This document shows positions 19,401-27,754 of a DNA stretch of 64,000 bases, piece by piece. Origin of the DNA: Polaribacter haliotis. Lineage in GTDB: Bacteria; Bacteroidota; Bacteroidia; Flavobacteriales; Flavobacteriaceae. The notes beneath the pieces were generated by a model, which saw nothing but the letters and a program-made list of their open reading frames with translations, was not told the DNA's origin and ran no database searches. Positions within the stretch are counted from its first letter, which is position 1. Each line of letters starts with the position of its first letter. The position numbers and the translations under genes were made by a program. Location: contig NZ_CP061813.1 of assembly GCF_014784055.1 (NCBI RefSeq), positions 3,048,001-3,112,000 on the forward strand. Reading direction: 5' to 3'.

Positions 19401-22094
19401 AATGTAGGTTTTGTACAACCAACAAATTACGAAGACATTACCATTTCTTTCTGGGTAAAAGCAGATGCAGGTGATGTAGGAACAATTTTTGGAAACGGAA
19501 CTGGAAAAGAGAATATTGGTGAACCAAAATTAACAAACGGTTTCAGAAACAAATGGGACATTAGTTTATTAGAAAACGGAACTTTAAATCTAAAAACAGA
19601 AGGTGTAGATTATAAATTAACTACAAATGCTATTACAGATTCTAATTGGCATCACATTGCATTAATTGTAAAAAGAGGAGGTAGCTTAAATACTTTTGTA
19701 GATGGGAAACAAAATACTACTGTTTCTTCTCAGAATATTGGAGGTATTGCAGGTGCTAAATTATATTTAGGAGCTCGTTTTAATAGAAATATTCCAGTAG
19801 ACGAAAACGGAATTGTAACAGGTTCTCCAACAGAAACTATCGAAAATCATTTTACAGGTAATTTAGATGAGTTTAGAGTTTGGAACTCTGCAAGAAGCTT
19901 CGAGCAAATTAAAAGAGATCGTTATTTCGAGTTAGATAGAGAAACTGCTGGTTTGTTAATGTATGTGAATTTTAATGAAGAAGAAGCAACAGTTGCAGAC
20001 AAAGGTCCACGTTATAATATTAGAAAAGGAGATGGAACTACATTAGGTTTTGTAACTCTTTTAAATGGTAATGCTCGTAAATTTATAGAAGATTCACCAG
20101 CAATTAAGCCAGTTCTTAAATACACAAACATACCTTACACTACGATTATTAATGGAGATGAAATGATTATTTCGCCAACATTAACAGCAGAAGAATGGAG
20201 CTTGTTTGAAGGACAAATATTAGACGTTTCTGTGGCAAATATGTACGATAATCACTTTAACAAACAATTATCGCCTTTAAGTTTCTCAGCATTCGTAAAC
20301 AGGCAAGAAGTTAATTGGTTTACACAAGATGGTACCAAAACAATTGTAACAGAAAAAATTGTAGACGAAAGCTATAATTTCGTAATGGATGTGGTTAATA
20401 AAGGAGGAAACAACAAAGATTTTACAATCTCTGGTGTGCCAAATTATATGACAGTTTCTGCAAGTTCTGGAACTGTTGGACCAAATTCTATGAAGCAATT
20501 AAAGTTTAATGTAGATAAAGAATTAGCAATGGGAACATACAATGCTACTATCTACTTGAATTTAGATAATGGTTATACAGATAGATTAGACTTCGAATTA
20601 AGAGTTATACAAGATGCTCCAGATTGGTCTGTAAATCCTGCTGATTTTGCCTATAGTATGAATATTATTAGCCAGATTAAAATCTATGATAATTTTTCTA
20701 GAGATACATACACAAAAGTGGGTGCTTTTGTAGATGGAGAAAAAAGAGGAGAAGCTTATTTAGTGTACGATACTGGTTACGATTCTTATTACGCGTTCTT
20801 AACAATGTATAGTAATGTAAGTGCAAACGAAGTAGTTACTTTTAAAATTTGGGATGCTTTAAATGGTAAAACCAGAGTAGCAACTATTAATGGAAACCCT
20901 TCTGTAATTTTCTTAGAAAACAATGTTTTGGGTACAAAATCGAACCCAGCAATATTTAACGCAGGAAAATACTCGGAACAAGTACTTTCATTAAATAAAG
21001 GTTGGACTTGGAGTTCTTTCTTTGTAGAAGACGATCGATTTAATGATGTTACAGAAACATTTAAAGATTTAGATCTTACAGATGGAGACATTGTAAAATA
21101 CGGAACACAGTTTACAAGATATGAAAACGGTTATTGGTCTGGAAGTTTAACAACGATAGAAAATGACAAAGCATATAAAATTCAATTAGCGAAACAGAAT
21201 AAGCTTAGCATAAAAGGAGACGAAGTAAACCCTGCTAATTTGCCTATTGCTATTTCACAAGGTTGGAACTGGTTATCATTCCCAATCCATAGAAATATTA
21301 GTTTAAGAGATGCATTAGCTTTCTATGAACCTACAGATGGAGATGTTATTAAAGACCAATATAGTTTTGCGGTTTATGATGAAAATTCAGCAGAATGGTC
21401 TGGAACTTTACGTTACTTACAATCAAATAGAGGGTATATGTTAAAGTCAGATAAAGATCAATCATTTAGTTACCCTAGCATCAATTTTGCTGCAAAAGGA
21501 GTTGTAAATGGTCAAGATCATACATCCGAAATGATTAATAGTTTTGCCAAATATCAATTTAATATGGGTGTAATTGCAGAAGTTACAACAGACGAAATTT
21601 TTAGTGAGGTAAAAGTTTACGATAACAATAATGTGTTAAGAGGAAGCTCTAAAATTGAAGAAGTAAATGGAAAACAAATGAGTTTTATTTCAATTTTTAG
21701 TGACGAATCAGAACAGTTAAAGTATGTTTTATCAAACTCTAAAAAAGAAATTGAATTAACAAAAGAGTTGTTTTTCGTATCAAATGCGGTTCAGGGAACA
21801 TTAAAAACACCAATAGAATTAAACTTAAAATCGTTGTCTGTTGATGAGAGTTTTAAAGACTCTGTAAATATGTACCCAAATCCATTTAAAGACGAATTAA
21901 TTTTAAGTGTTTGGGGGAACACGAATGTTACCAATTTAATATTTTATAATACTTTAGGCGTTAAAGTAAAAGAAGTTGAGGTTGCAAAACCAAATACAAA
22001 AATTACTACGAACGATTTACAAATAGGGGTGTATTTCGTAAAGATTATAGATATAGATGGTAAGCAAATAGTAAGAAAAGTAATTAAAAAATAA
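13491..22094 (+). CDS. Giant T9SS-secreted LamG/concanavalin-A-like protein (2867 aa)
   Basis: Signal peptide RKLLIFLLFWVGITQAQ. An FnIII-like stretch (~85-165) is followed by LamG-like jellyrolls at ~205-415 (VDEFRIWSKALS), ~1765-1930 (IHDLRIWNKA) and ~1960-2170 (LDEFRVWNSAR). Carboxypeptidase-regulatory-like segments lie near 480-540 and 600-690, and a charged helical stretch at ~1195-1290. The module starting PDWSVNP at ~2376 recurs at the N-terminus of the next gene. Two Trp-rich repeats (GWTWSSFF, GWNWLSFP) precede a type-A T9SS sorting domain starting at YPNPF (~2793) and ending VRKVIKK. Probably a very large surface or released adhesin or glycan-binding protein. The next gene starts 7 bases after its stop codon. 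Confidence 0.85.
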   Translation: MRKLLIFLLFWVGITQAQEQSDHKGSFLSGAGNIKNTGNNLQIQFQIGGAFQYPMSATTKTKAGFPFGVLYVPNTFSDKTYEVSKGYYPDKIRLSWSIGANEENITKVKIFRKPLAAQTPYRLLATVGKDVFEFEDTQVEGGILYQYRLKAEGLNSTEIKFVNFIEGIGYRNPTAFVSGTISFEGGSPVKDVKVLAEPIGAEGALGKGTSLQFKDVAEHMYLSENFEEISANNATVEGWFAPKIGGGILTPYSFSTEDGTEFELAFNYNGANNDMSLSFKKIGDTNLRSFTLAGSYPTGEVNAAGKDVFANLATVTNETFVHIAVALKNGNIPSVFINGREITQAYFNDANIPENVTEPTFTAGVETAYISNSSNLRSVRVGAGYVGYVDEFRIWSKALSADQIRRDYKRYLDGSETGLEMYTRMDEAYGNYAYDLSKTGFNFHKNDLITSVINSTNTVFSSIKPTKEQLGVFGITDKDGNYAISAISYAGSGEQFKVTPSFGVHKFKPASQTLFLGKEESVVNKIDYEDVSSFKFNGRIVYDTREVFATIPISDPALDNIIEIRETGYNSYLVNGTVTLNKGQYFYEGGEVNPATGNLINGELKQYPVLGIEGANILIDGKIVFDADNQPVVTDVDGKFAINVPIGKHKVEITKNGHKFTHEGRFPQKQASTGASLFDFYEDQIQERWFLDETRVTIVGKVVGGRIQSEKEIGFGFNGLKEHENEVGEDEPENKEVYSAVNNIGQATITFKGDLNTNELDYIATTNAATGEYKIKLIPYKYTVKANGGIKVASNSDINSKFLDVDEEFDVTEIKENITSSFTAIDGTEFISEPYQYEKSFRYNSKINVRLIEQEYEQKFPLTNDKNITIDVSELAVPLYKQKEEYRLAFEVTQDYVNKDEAETVVVKEYFNEGAFNITNNFASTNAKDTSVELVKKSGKEVYVYSFRAGLPNITHTDGFKSAMTIEYNVSGLNPISIINPEVFKAEGIVIGGKSADGTTFSTVAPEVPDIILRDPPGSNSFASIEKGTSISFEKSNGSSTNNTFGGGLYASVGPTFSSVAGSPFFGLETEIQVIADLEANFSKSQEINTNGSTTETYEFNETISTSDDPEYVGADGDLYIGNAKNVFYGLFNNMFVTNIVPKFPNGTDVPHIIVAGKDKDDNPVNIYISARKDYFIAEQPTNTFFSYSQKHILEKLIPDLESLVNNLNAGVKPDPDKDYQSPNFYQKQIELWQKIIQDNERDKYRALKSRATLKTEILAKIIKDREDLKLKEDGLTPSDFANSILSFIYGSGTSNEFTKYMNSLSGLVSSNFETNKSFDAGVGELTSSISTSSVISKTYEKTIDLSADFKVQLGGLINNVGVIGNIAGSHSSVSTNSAQFDEEYTSTITYTLKDNDQANVLSVDVVNLFDGSGPVFITKGGATSCPFEGPTVSNFYKNDGYNANTVGAGGEQLSEGTISVYKPELKVNKTLIKNLAESVGAVFTLQLKNLSDTGTDLEHIIYVDQTTLNGAETNIDQNGFPIRLPYNETVEIPFIVTKNSSSDVYNYENIRVYLANPCIDLNDSDAFVDVSVEFKKSCSNVSISAPQSNWVYNRTEAFNYDNQGNLLGTNALPITFTDFNTDFAGFRKITLQYRNANASSWTKFKTYYGSQALKDDASDPNGVVIDSETKFTFDWDIVGSNIADGTYEIRAIAFCTDEVSFESDIVKGTINLTPPVVFGTPSPSDGILDIGEDINVRFNEEINTHISTNITLRGLKNQQKIDHSVSVALDGSTNQIELPKQNLLSKAFSIQFWLNFDETSNGVLVNQEDGPKVTLNGTDLVFELDGQTIEATIDESQYNFYSLIYGDGANPYLEILENGKVLKTEPLAKELSFNNNNPILFGGTGIKGNIHDLRIWNKATTSAQAAAEKDFTLTGKELKLLGYWPLDEGHGTLGAEKVRARSANVNLSWTIKPKGQGYEFSNNSYLTFDNVGFVQPTNYEDITISFWVKADAGDVGTIFGNGTGKENIGEPKLTNGFRNKWDISLLENGTLNLKTEGVDYKLTTNAITDSNWHHIALIVKRGGSLNTFVDGKQNTTVSSQNIGGIAGAKLYLGARFNRNIPVDENGIVTGSPTETIENHFTGNLDEFRVWNSARSFEQIKRDRYFELDRETAGLLMYVNFNEEEATVADKGPRYNIRKGDGTTLGFVTLLNGNARKFIEDSPAIKPVLKYTNIPYTTIINGDEMIISPTLTAEEWSLFEGQILDVSVANMYDNHFNKQLSPLSFSAFVNRQEVNWFTQDGTKTIVTEKIVDESYNFVMDVVNKGGNNKDFTISGVPNYMTVSASSGTVGPNSMKQLKFNVDKELAMGTYNATIYLNLDNGYTDRLDFELRVIQDAPDWSVNPADFAYSMNIISQIKIYDNFSRDTYTKVGAFVDGEKRGEAYLVYDTGYDSYYAFLTMYSNVSANEVVTFKIWDALNGKTRVATINGNPSVIFLENNVLGTKSNPAIFNAGKYSEQVLSLNKGWTWSSFFVEDDRFNDVTETFKDLDLTDGDIVKYGTQFTRYENGYWSGSLTTIENDKAYKIQLAKQNKLSIKGDEVNPANLPIAISQGWNWLSFPIHRNISLRDALAFYEPTDGDVIKDQYSFAVYDENSAEWSGTLRYLQSNRGYMLKSDKDQSFSYPSINFAAKGVVNGQDHTSEMINSFAKYQFNMGVIAEVTTDEIFSEVKVYDNNNVLRGSSKIEEVNGKQMSFISIFSDESEQLKYVLSNSKKEIELTKELFFVSNAVQGTLKTPIELNLKSLSVDESFKDSVNMYPNPFKDELILSVWGNTNVTNLIFYNTLGVKVKEVEVAKPNTKITTNDLQIGVYFVKIIDIDGKQIVRKVIKK

Positions 22095-22101
22095 ATTATT
22101 T

Positions 22102-24999
22102 ATGAGAAATAGTATTTTATTTATATTCTTATTATTAGCAGCTAACGTTTACAGCCAATCTCCAGATTGGTCTGTAAACGCTAGTTTATATCAATATAAC
22201 ATGACGTTTACAGTTGTTTTAAATGTAAACGGAACTGTATTAACAAACTCTAATGATAAAGTTGGAGCTTTTGTAAATGGAGAAAATAGAGGAGAAGCAA
22301 CAGTAGTTTATAATGCAAATGCAAAAAAGTATGTTGCTTATTTAACTGTTTTAGCAAATACAGCTGCAGAAACCATTAGCTTTAAAATTTATGATAGTAC
22401 AAACGATGTAATTATTAGTGTACCAAAAACAGAAATTTTCGAAATAAATAAAAATATTGGTGGCGCTTTTCAATCTTACAGTATTGCAAACCCAATACTT
22501 GGTTCTCAAGCAAAAATTAATAGTTTTTCGTTTCAAGGAATTACGTCAGAAAGTACTTCAATAACGAATAATACAGTTAGTGTAGAAGTATTATCTACAG
22601 TAGACATTACGAGTTTAACACCTGTTTTTACGACAGAAAGTAATGGAAAACTCTATTTAAATAAAGTTTTGCAAGTTTCGTCTAACAATACATTAGATTT
22701 TACAAACGATGTAGTTTATGAAGTTTTATCTGAAGATGAATCTCTAAAAGAAGTTTACACAGTTAAGGTAAAGAAAATAGTGAACACTTCTGCCAATAAT
22801 ATTACTTTTTCTAGTGCAAGTTTTACGTATGATGGAACTCAAAAATCGTTAGCAATTGGTGGTACTTTACCAGCAGGAACAAGTGTAACATACTCAAATA
22901 ATGGTTTAACAAATGTAGGTTCTAAACAAGTTACAGCAACGATTTCTGGAGCAAGTTTTCAAGCTGTAGTTTTTACTGCTAATTTAACAGTAACTCAAGC
23001 TCCAATAACTGGAGTAACTTTTTCTGATACAAATTTCACGTATGATGGAACAGAAAAAACAATGTCAATTGTTGGAAATCTTCCAAATGGAACTTCGCTT
23101 AATTACGTTTTAAATACTAGAACAAATGCAGGGACACAAGAAGCATTTGCATTAATTACAGGAGATAATTATGTGAATTTAGTTTTAAAAGCTAATTTAA
23201 CAGTAGAGGAAGCAGTTTTTGGTGGATTTACTCTTAACGATAAAAGTTATGAGTATGATGGAAACCCAAAATCAATTTTAGTTACAGAAAATATTCCAAA
23301 TGGAACTTCTGTTTCTTATGAAAATAATAATAAAATTGATGCTGGTATTTATGAAATTGTAGCCACTATTTCTAAAGAGAATTATAAAGATATCGTTTTA
23401 AAAGCAAATCTTACAATAGATAAATTAACGCTTAGAAATTTTTCTCTAGGAGACGAGATTTATGTGTATGATGGAAATCCAAAATCTTTAAAAATTTCAG
23501 GTAGTTTTCCAGAAGGAGCTTCCGTTTCTTATTCGAACAATAGTTTTACAAATGTTGGTTCTTATGAAGTTACAGCTACTGTTACTGGAAATAATTATAC
23601 CAATTTTACCTTAAAAGGAAGTCTTATAATCGCAAAAGCAAACTTAAATGGTTTTTCTTTTGAAGATAAAAACTTTGTTTTTGATGGAACTCCAAAATCA
23701 TTAGAAATTTCAGGAAATTTACCAGAAGGTGTATCCGTTTCTTATTCCGCTAATAATATTAAAGATGCTGGTGCTTATGAGATTACAGCAATTATTTCTG
23801 GAGCTAATCATATAAGCAAAGTTTTAAAGGCAACATTAACAATTTCAAAAGCTACATTACAGAGTTATACTTTAAATAACGAAAGTTATGTTTTTGATGG
23901 GAACACAAAATCTATTAAAATAAAAGAATGTTTGCCAGAAGGAGCTTCAGTTAGTTACACAAATAACGAAGTTTCTAATGTAGGTGTTTATGAAGTTACA
24001 GCAACAATTTCTGGTGCTAATTATACAGCGCAAGTTTTAAAAGCAACTTTATCAATTGTAAAAGCAACCTTAAATGGACTTGGTTTAACTAGTAAAAATT
24101 TTGTGTATGATGGAACCCCAAAATCCCTTGCAATTTTAGGGAATTTACCAAATGGAGTTTCAGTCTCTTACTCAAGTAATAGTTTTACAAATGCAGGTTC
24201 TCACGAAGTTACTGCCACTATTTCTGGTGCTAATTACGAAGACTTAATTCTAAGAGCAAATGTAATAATAGCAAAAGCAACATTAATTGGTTTTACTTTA
24301 GATGATGAGAATTTTGAATATGATGGAACACAAAAATCTCTTTCAGTTTCTGGAATTTTACCCAATGGAGTTTCAATTTCTTATTTGAATAATAGTTTTA
24401 CAGATGCTGGTTCTTATAAAGTTACTGCAACTATTTCTGGTGCTAATTATCAAGATTTAACTCTAAAAGCAAATGCAATAATCGCAAAAGCAAACCAGAC
24501 AATTACTTTTAATAAAATAACAATTCCATCAGATAAAAATGAATTTAATTTAGAAGCTACCTCTAGTTCAGGGTTAGAAATTCTATATACAAGTTCTAAT
24601 ACAGATGTTGCAATTGTTTCTGGAAACTTAGTGTTTATTGTTGGAAATGGTATGGCTACTATAACTGCTAGCCAGCCAGGGAATAATAATTTTAATCCTG
24701 CAGAAAACAAATCTCAAGAATTAAATATTACCACTTTAGGAGCAAAATCTGAAATCTTTAACACAAAGTCAGTTTTATTGTATCCAAATCCAGTAAACTC
24801 GAATTTAAAGTTGAAATTAAATACGAAACAACCTCAAGTAATCTCTATATTTGATACTACAGGAAAAATAATAAAAACGATAAATGGCTATCAATCAGAA
24901 AAAAATATTGATGTTAGTAATTTTACAGCTGGAAGTTATTTTATAAAAATTAAAGATACTGAAGGTCGAATATCTGTAAAAAGTTTTATAAAAAACTAA
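22102..24999 (+). CDS. T9SS-secreted protein with eight tandem MBG-type repeats (965 aa)
   Basis: Signal peptide RNSILFIFLLLAANVYSQ. Residues ~20-135 (PDWSVNASLYQYNM, KVGAFVNGENRGEA) are homologous to residues ~2376-2495 of the preceding giant protein. A linking domain follows to ~230. Residues 231-798 are eight repeats of exactly 71 residues with the core YDGTxKSL…G.LP.G.SVSYSNN…NAGSYEVTATISG.NY, the MBG-type Ig-like repeat. A Big-like domain (~799-880) and a T9SS type-A sorting domain (LLYPNPVNSNLKLKL … VKSFIKN) end it. Stalk-like surface adhesins are built this way. It is the last gene of the operon and is followed by a terminator. Confidence 0.88.
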   Translation: MRNSILFIFLLLAANVYSQSPDWSVNASLYQYNMTFTVVLNVNGTVLTNSNDKVGAFVNGENRGEATVVYNANAKKYVAYLTVLANTAAETISFKIYDSTNDVIISVPKTEIFEINKNIGGAFQSYSIANPILGSQAKINSFSFQGITSESTSITNNTVSVEVLSTVDITSLTPVFTTESNGKLYLNKVLQVSSNNTLDFTNDVVYEVLSEDESLKEVYTVKVKKIVNTSANNITFSSASFTYDGTQKSLAIGGTLPAGTSVTYSNNGLTNVGSKQVTATISGASFQAVVFTANLTVTQAPITGVTFSDTNFTYDGTEKTMSIVGNLPNGTSLNYVLNTRTNAGTQEAFALITGDNYVNLVLKANLTVEEAVFGGFTLNDKSYEYDGNPKSILVTENIPNGTSVSYENNNKIDAGIYEIVATISKENYKDIVLKANLTIDKLTLRNFSLGDEIYVYDGNPKSLKISGSFPEGASVSYSNNSFTNVGSYEVTATVTGNNYTNFTLKGSLIIAKANLNGFSFEDKNFVFDGTPKSLEISGNLPEGVSVSYSANNIKDAGAYEITAIISGANHISKVLKATLTISKATLQSYTLNNESYVFDGNTKSIKIKECLPEGASVSYTNNEVSNVGVYEVTATISGANYTAQVLKATLSIVKATLNGLGLTSKNFVYDGTPKSLAILGNLPNGVSVSYSSNSFTNAGSHEVTATISGANYEDLILRANVIIAKATLIGFTLDDENFEYDGTQKSLSVSGILPNGVSISYLNNSFTDAGSYKVTATISGANYQDLTLKANAIIAKANQTITFNKITIPSDKNEFNLEATSSSGLEILYTSSNTDVAIVSGNLVFIVGNGMATITASQPGNNNFNPAENKSQELNITTLGAKSEIFNTKSVLLYPNPVNSNLKLKLNTKQPQVISIFDTTGKIIKTINGYQSEKNIDVSNFTAGSYFIKIKDTEGRISVKSFIKN
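22792..24495 (+). repeat. Eight in-frame tandem repeats of 213 bp
   Basis: Eight successive units of 213 bp (71 codons) with no length variation fill this 1704-bp interval inside the MBG-repeat gene. The units are diverged in DNA sequence, with the centre of the array (units 4-8) looking more alike than units 1-3. Confidence 0.85.
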
Positions 25000-25024
25000 A
25001 ATTATTACAACTAGCTACTATCTA

Positions 25025-25060
25025 AAACACTCAATAAATTTATTTTTTGGGTGTTTTTTT
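25025..25060 (+). terminator. Rho-independent terminator after the MBG-repeat gene
   Basis: AAACACTCAA (25025-25034) pairs with TTGGGTGTTT (25048-25057, one G-T pair) and runs into a T-tract. Confidence 0.7.
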
Positions 25061-25124
25061 ATAATTAAAATTCAAAGATTACTAAAATTATATTTTCTAA
25101 TTTTGAAGAAATTTAATAATCGAA

Positions 25125-25847
25125 ATGAACAAGCCTTTTCAATTTAAAGAATTTACCATCAATCAAGATATAACTGCTATGAAAATTGGTACAGATGGCG
25201 TTTTATTAGGTGCTTGGTGTGCTGTAGATAAGTATCCTGATACAATTTTAGATATTGGTTCTGGAACAGGAGTAATTTCTTTAATGATTGCACAACGTTC
25301 GGATGCTATGACAATTGATGCTGTTGAGGTTGATGAAAATGCGTATGAACAATCTGTAGAGAATTTTGAGCAATCGGATTGGGGCGATCGTTTGTATTGT
25401 TACAATGCAACTTTTCAAGAATTTGCTGAAGAAATTTCGGAAGAAGAAGAAACCTACGATTTAATTATAACGAATCCGCCTTTTTATAATGACGATTTTG
25501 AAACAGAAAATGAATCAAGAAATAAAGCACGTTTTACTTCGTCTTTATCTTTTGAAGAATTAATTATTGGAGTTGCTAAAATTTTATCAGAAAACGGAAC
25601 TTTTGCAACCATTATTCCTTTTAAAGAAGAAGTTAGTTTTATCAATTTAGCCAAAGAAAATAACTTGTTTTTAAATAGAGTTTGTCGAGTTCAAGGAAAT
25701 GAAACATCAGAAATTAAAAGAAGTTTGTTAGAGTTTTCATTTGAGCAAAAAGAAATAAAAGAAGAAAATTTAATTATAGAAACTGGTCGTCATCAATACA
25801 CAGAACAATATATTAATTTGGTAAAAGATTTTTATTTGAAAATGTAA
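25125..25847 (+). CDS. trmN6: tRNA1(Val) (adenine37-N6)-methyltransferase
   Basis: 240 aa, YfiC/TrmN6 family. The start FQFKEFTINQDITAMKIGTDG is the substrate-side signature, LDIGSGTGVISLMIAQR is the SAM-binding motif I and TNPPFY is the N6-adenine motif IV. It methylates A37 of tRNA1-Val. It has its own short upstream region after the MBG-gene terminator and converges tail-to-tail with the saccharopine-dehydrogenase-like gene, with no gap between the two stop codons. Confidence 0.93.
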   Translation: MNKPFQFKEFTINQDITAMKIGTDGVLLGAWCAVDKYPDTILDIGSGTGVISLMIAQRSDAMTIDAVEVDENAYEQSVENFEQSDWGDRLYCYNATFQEFAEEISEEEETYDLIITNPPFYNDDFETENESRNKARFTSSLSFEELIIGVAKILSENGTFATIIPFKEEVSFINLAKENNLFLNRVCRVQGNETSEIKRSLLEFSFEQKEIKEENLIIETGRHQYTEQYINLVKDFYLKM

Positions 25848-27215
25848 TTACCCAATCACGTTATTAGGATTGTATCCTAAATAAGTGGTTTCTTTTTCAA
25901 TAAATTTAATTCCATATTGCTCTAATTCCTTCAAAATTGGTTCATACACTTCTTTAGAAATAGGAATTTGAACTCCAGGTGTTTTTATTTCTCCTTTTAA
26001 TATTTTTAAAGTAGCAATTGCAACAGGTAAACCAACAGTTTTAGCCATTGCTGTATACGTTTGGTTTTCTCCAAGAACAACTAAACTACTCTCAATTTGA
26101 TGCTTTTCGCCATCAATTTCATAGCCAAACAAATGTTGCATTACAATCATATCTTTATCATGTTCATGTAAAGTCCAAGAATCTTCTAAAATACGTTGTA
26201 ACATTTTTGCGGGCGTTGCATTTTTAATGCCTATTTTTTTCTTCGGATTAAAAATATCAAGTTCAATTAATTTTTCCCACATAATATCATCTTGATCTAT
26301 TTTTAGATAAGAACGTAGTTTTAATTCCACAGAATCGGAAGGAGAATAGGCTAAAAATAAATTGACAAAATCTCTGTAACTCATGTTTTCAGAATCTTCA
26401 ATTGTGTAAGAATCATCTGTCATGCCTAACTGAACAAAAATATTCCAAGCTCTCGAAAAACCAACTTTTCTAATAGTTCCTCTGTACATTGTAGGAATTT
26501 TTTCTAAACCATAAACACTTCTATATTTTAACGAATCTCTATTTGCATAGGCTTCAAACTTGGTGTTGTTTATTTTTAAAAATTCTGTTCTTCGAAACAA
26601 TTTATGATAAGGAATGTATTTATAAGTTCCTTCTTGAATAAACATTGCAGCACCTCCTTGTCCTGCTAAAACAACATTTCTTGGGTTCCAAGTAAATTTA
26701 TAATTCCAAAGATTGTTATCGCTTTCTGGTGCAACCAAACCACCTGTAAAAGATTCAAACAATAACATTTTTGCATTTTTTTCTCTAATGCTGTCAATAA
26801 TTTGCATGGCACTCATATGATCTAAACCTGGATCTACACCAATTTCATTCATAAAAACGAGCCCTTTTTCTTTTACTTGCGTATCTAAAGCTTTCATTTC
26901 ATTGGAAACATAAGATGCAGTAACCATGTTTTTACTGTATTTTACACAGTCTTTAGCAACCTCAATATGAAATCTTGCAGGCAACATAGAAACCACAATA
27001 TCAGATTTTTGAATCTCTTTTACACGCTGGTTTTTATCAAAAACATCAAAAATAATAGCAGTCGCATTTTTATGATTATTAATTAATTTAGTTGCATTTT
27101 CAATTGAAATATCTCCAATAGTTAAGAATAGATTTTCCTGTTCAGATTTTTCTAAAAGGTATTTTATAAGAGATGAACTCGATTTACCTGCACCAATAAT
27201 TAATATGTTTTTCAT
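25848..27215 (-). CDS. Saccharopine dehydrogenase family protein (Lys9-like)
   Basis: 455 aa. The N-terminal Rossmann fold starts NILIIGAGKSSSSLIKYLLE and the catalytic part contains NEIGVDPGLDHMSAM and TWNPRNVVLAGQGG, both typical of saccharopine dehydrogenase / saccharopine reductase. The enzyme would interconvert saccharopine with lysine or glutamate plus aminoadipate semialdehyde, so lysine breakdown is the likely role in this non-fungal host. No partner lysine gene is in the window. A TATCTTCG box (27252-27245, minus) serves as its -7 region, facing the plus-strand TATTTTTG of the next gene. Confidence 0.88.
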   Translation of the reverse strand: MKNILIIGAGKSSSSLIKYLLEKSEQENLFLTIGDISIENATKLINNHKNATAIIFDVFDKNQRVKEIQKSDIVVSMLPARFHIEVAKDCVKYSKNMVTASYVSNEMKALDTQVKEKGLVFMNEIGVDPGLDHMSAMQIIDSIREKNAKMLLFESFTGGLVAPESDNNLWNYKFTWNPRNVVLAGQGGAAMFIQEGTYKYIPYHKLFRRTEFLKINNTKFEAYANRDSLKYRSVYGLEKIPTMYRGTIRKVGFSRAWNIFVQLGMTDDSYTIEDSENMSYRDFVNLFLAYSPSDSVELKLRSYLKIDQDDIMWEKLIELDIFNPKKKIGIKNATPAKMLQRILEDSWTLHEHDKDMIVMQHLFGYEIDGEKHQIESSLVVLGENQTYTAMAKTVGLPVAIATLKILKGEIKTPGVQIPISKEVYEPILKELEQYGIKFIEKETTYLGYNPNNVIG

Positions 27216-27228
27216 AAACGAAAAGATG

Positions 27229-27252
27229 TATTTTTGTGTAAATACGAAGATA
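27229..27252. promoter_or_regulatory. Overlapping divergent promoters
   Basis: TATTTTTG on the plus strand (27229-27236) points to the DUF423 gene. TATCTTCG on the minus strand (27252-27245) points to the saccharopine-dehydrogenase-like gene. The two start regions overlap, so the promoters may interfere with each other. Confidence 0.45.
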
Positions 27253-27288
27253 CATTAATTGTTTAAAATTTAACAAAAACCATTAAAA

Positions 27289-27669
27289 ATGTTTAAAAAT
27301 ATTATTTTCACTTGTTTTTTAGGAATGTTGGCAATTATTTTAGGAGCTTTTGGAGCACATGCTTTAAAAGAAACGTTAACTGCAGATCAATTATTGAGTT
27401 TCGAAACAGCAGTTCGTTATCAAATGTATCATGTAATTGTGTTATTAATTGTAAATATGTACGAAGGGTTTTCATCAAAACAAAAAAACACAATTAGCTA
27501 TTTATTTTTTATTGGAATCTTACTTTTCTCTGGTTCTATATATCTAATTCAATTAATAAGTGTTTCAGCAAAATCGATTTGGTTTGTAACGCCTTTTGGT
27601 GGTCTTTTTCTAATCATAGGTTGGGTTTCCATGATTGCGATATTCATAAAAAAAAGTAGAAAACGATAA
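27289..27669 (+). CDS. DUF423 (YgdD-type) small membrane protein
   Basis: 126 aa with four hydrophobic helices. The N-terminus has the family hallmark LGAFGAHALKETLTADQLLSFETAVRYQMYH spread over residues ~18-50, and the C-terminus TPFGGLFLIIGW. The function of DUF423 is unknown. It lies divergent from the saccharopine-dehydrogenase-like gene and upstream of pckA. Confidence 0.9.
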   Translation: MFKNIIFTCFLGMLAIILGAFGAHALKETLTADQLLSFETAVRYQMYHVIVLLIVNMYEGFSSKQKNTISYLFFIGILLFSGSIYLIQLISVSAKSIWFVTPFGGLFLIIGWVSMIAIFIKKSRKR

Positions 27670-27717
27670 AATTTTGATATTTTTTAATTAAAAAGAAGTC
27701 TGTTTTAAAATAATGCT

Positions 27718-27725
27718 TAATTTTG
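27718..27725 (+). promoter_or_regulatory. -7 promoter box of pckA
   Basis: TAATTTTG matches TAnnTTTG and sits 30 bp upstream of the pckA ATG (27755). Confidence 0.45.
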
Positions 27726-27754
27726 CAAGACACTAAAAACCAAAAAATATTGAT

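Noticed and set aside
22792..24495. Tandem repeats read as a CRISPR or VNTR non-coding array.
   Set aside because: The period is 213 bp, always in frame, and encodes a recognisable Ig-like repeat.
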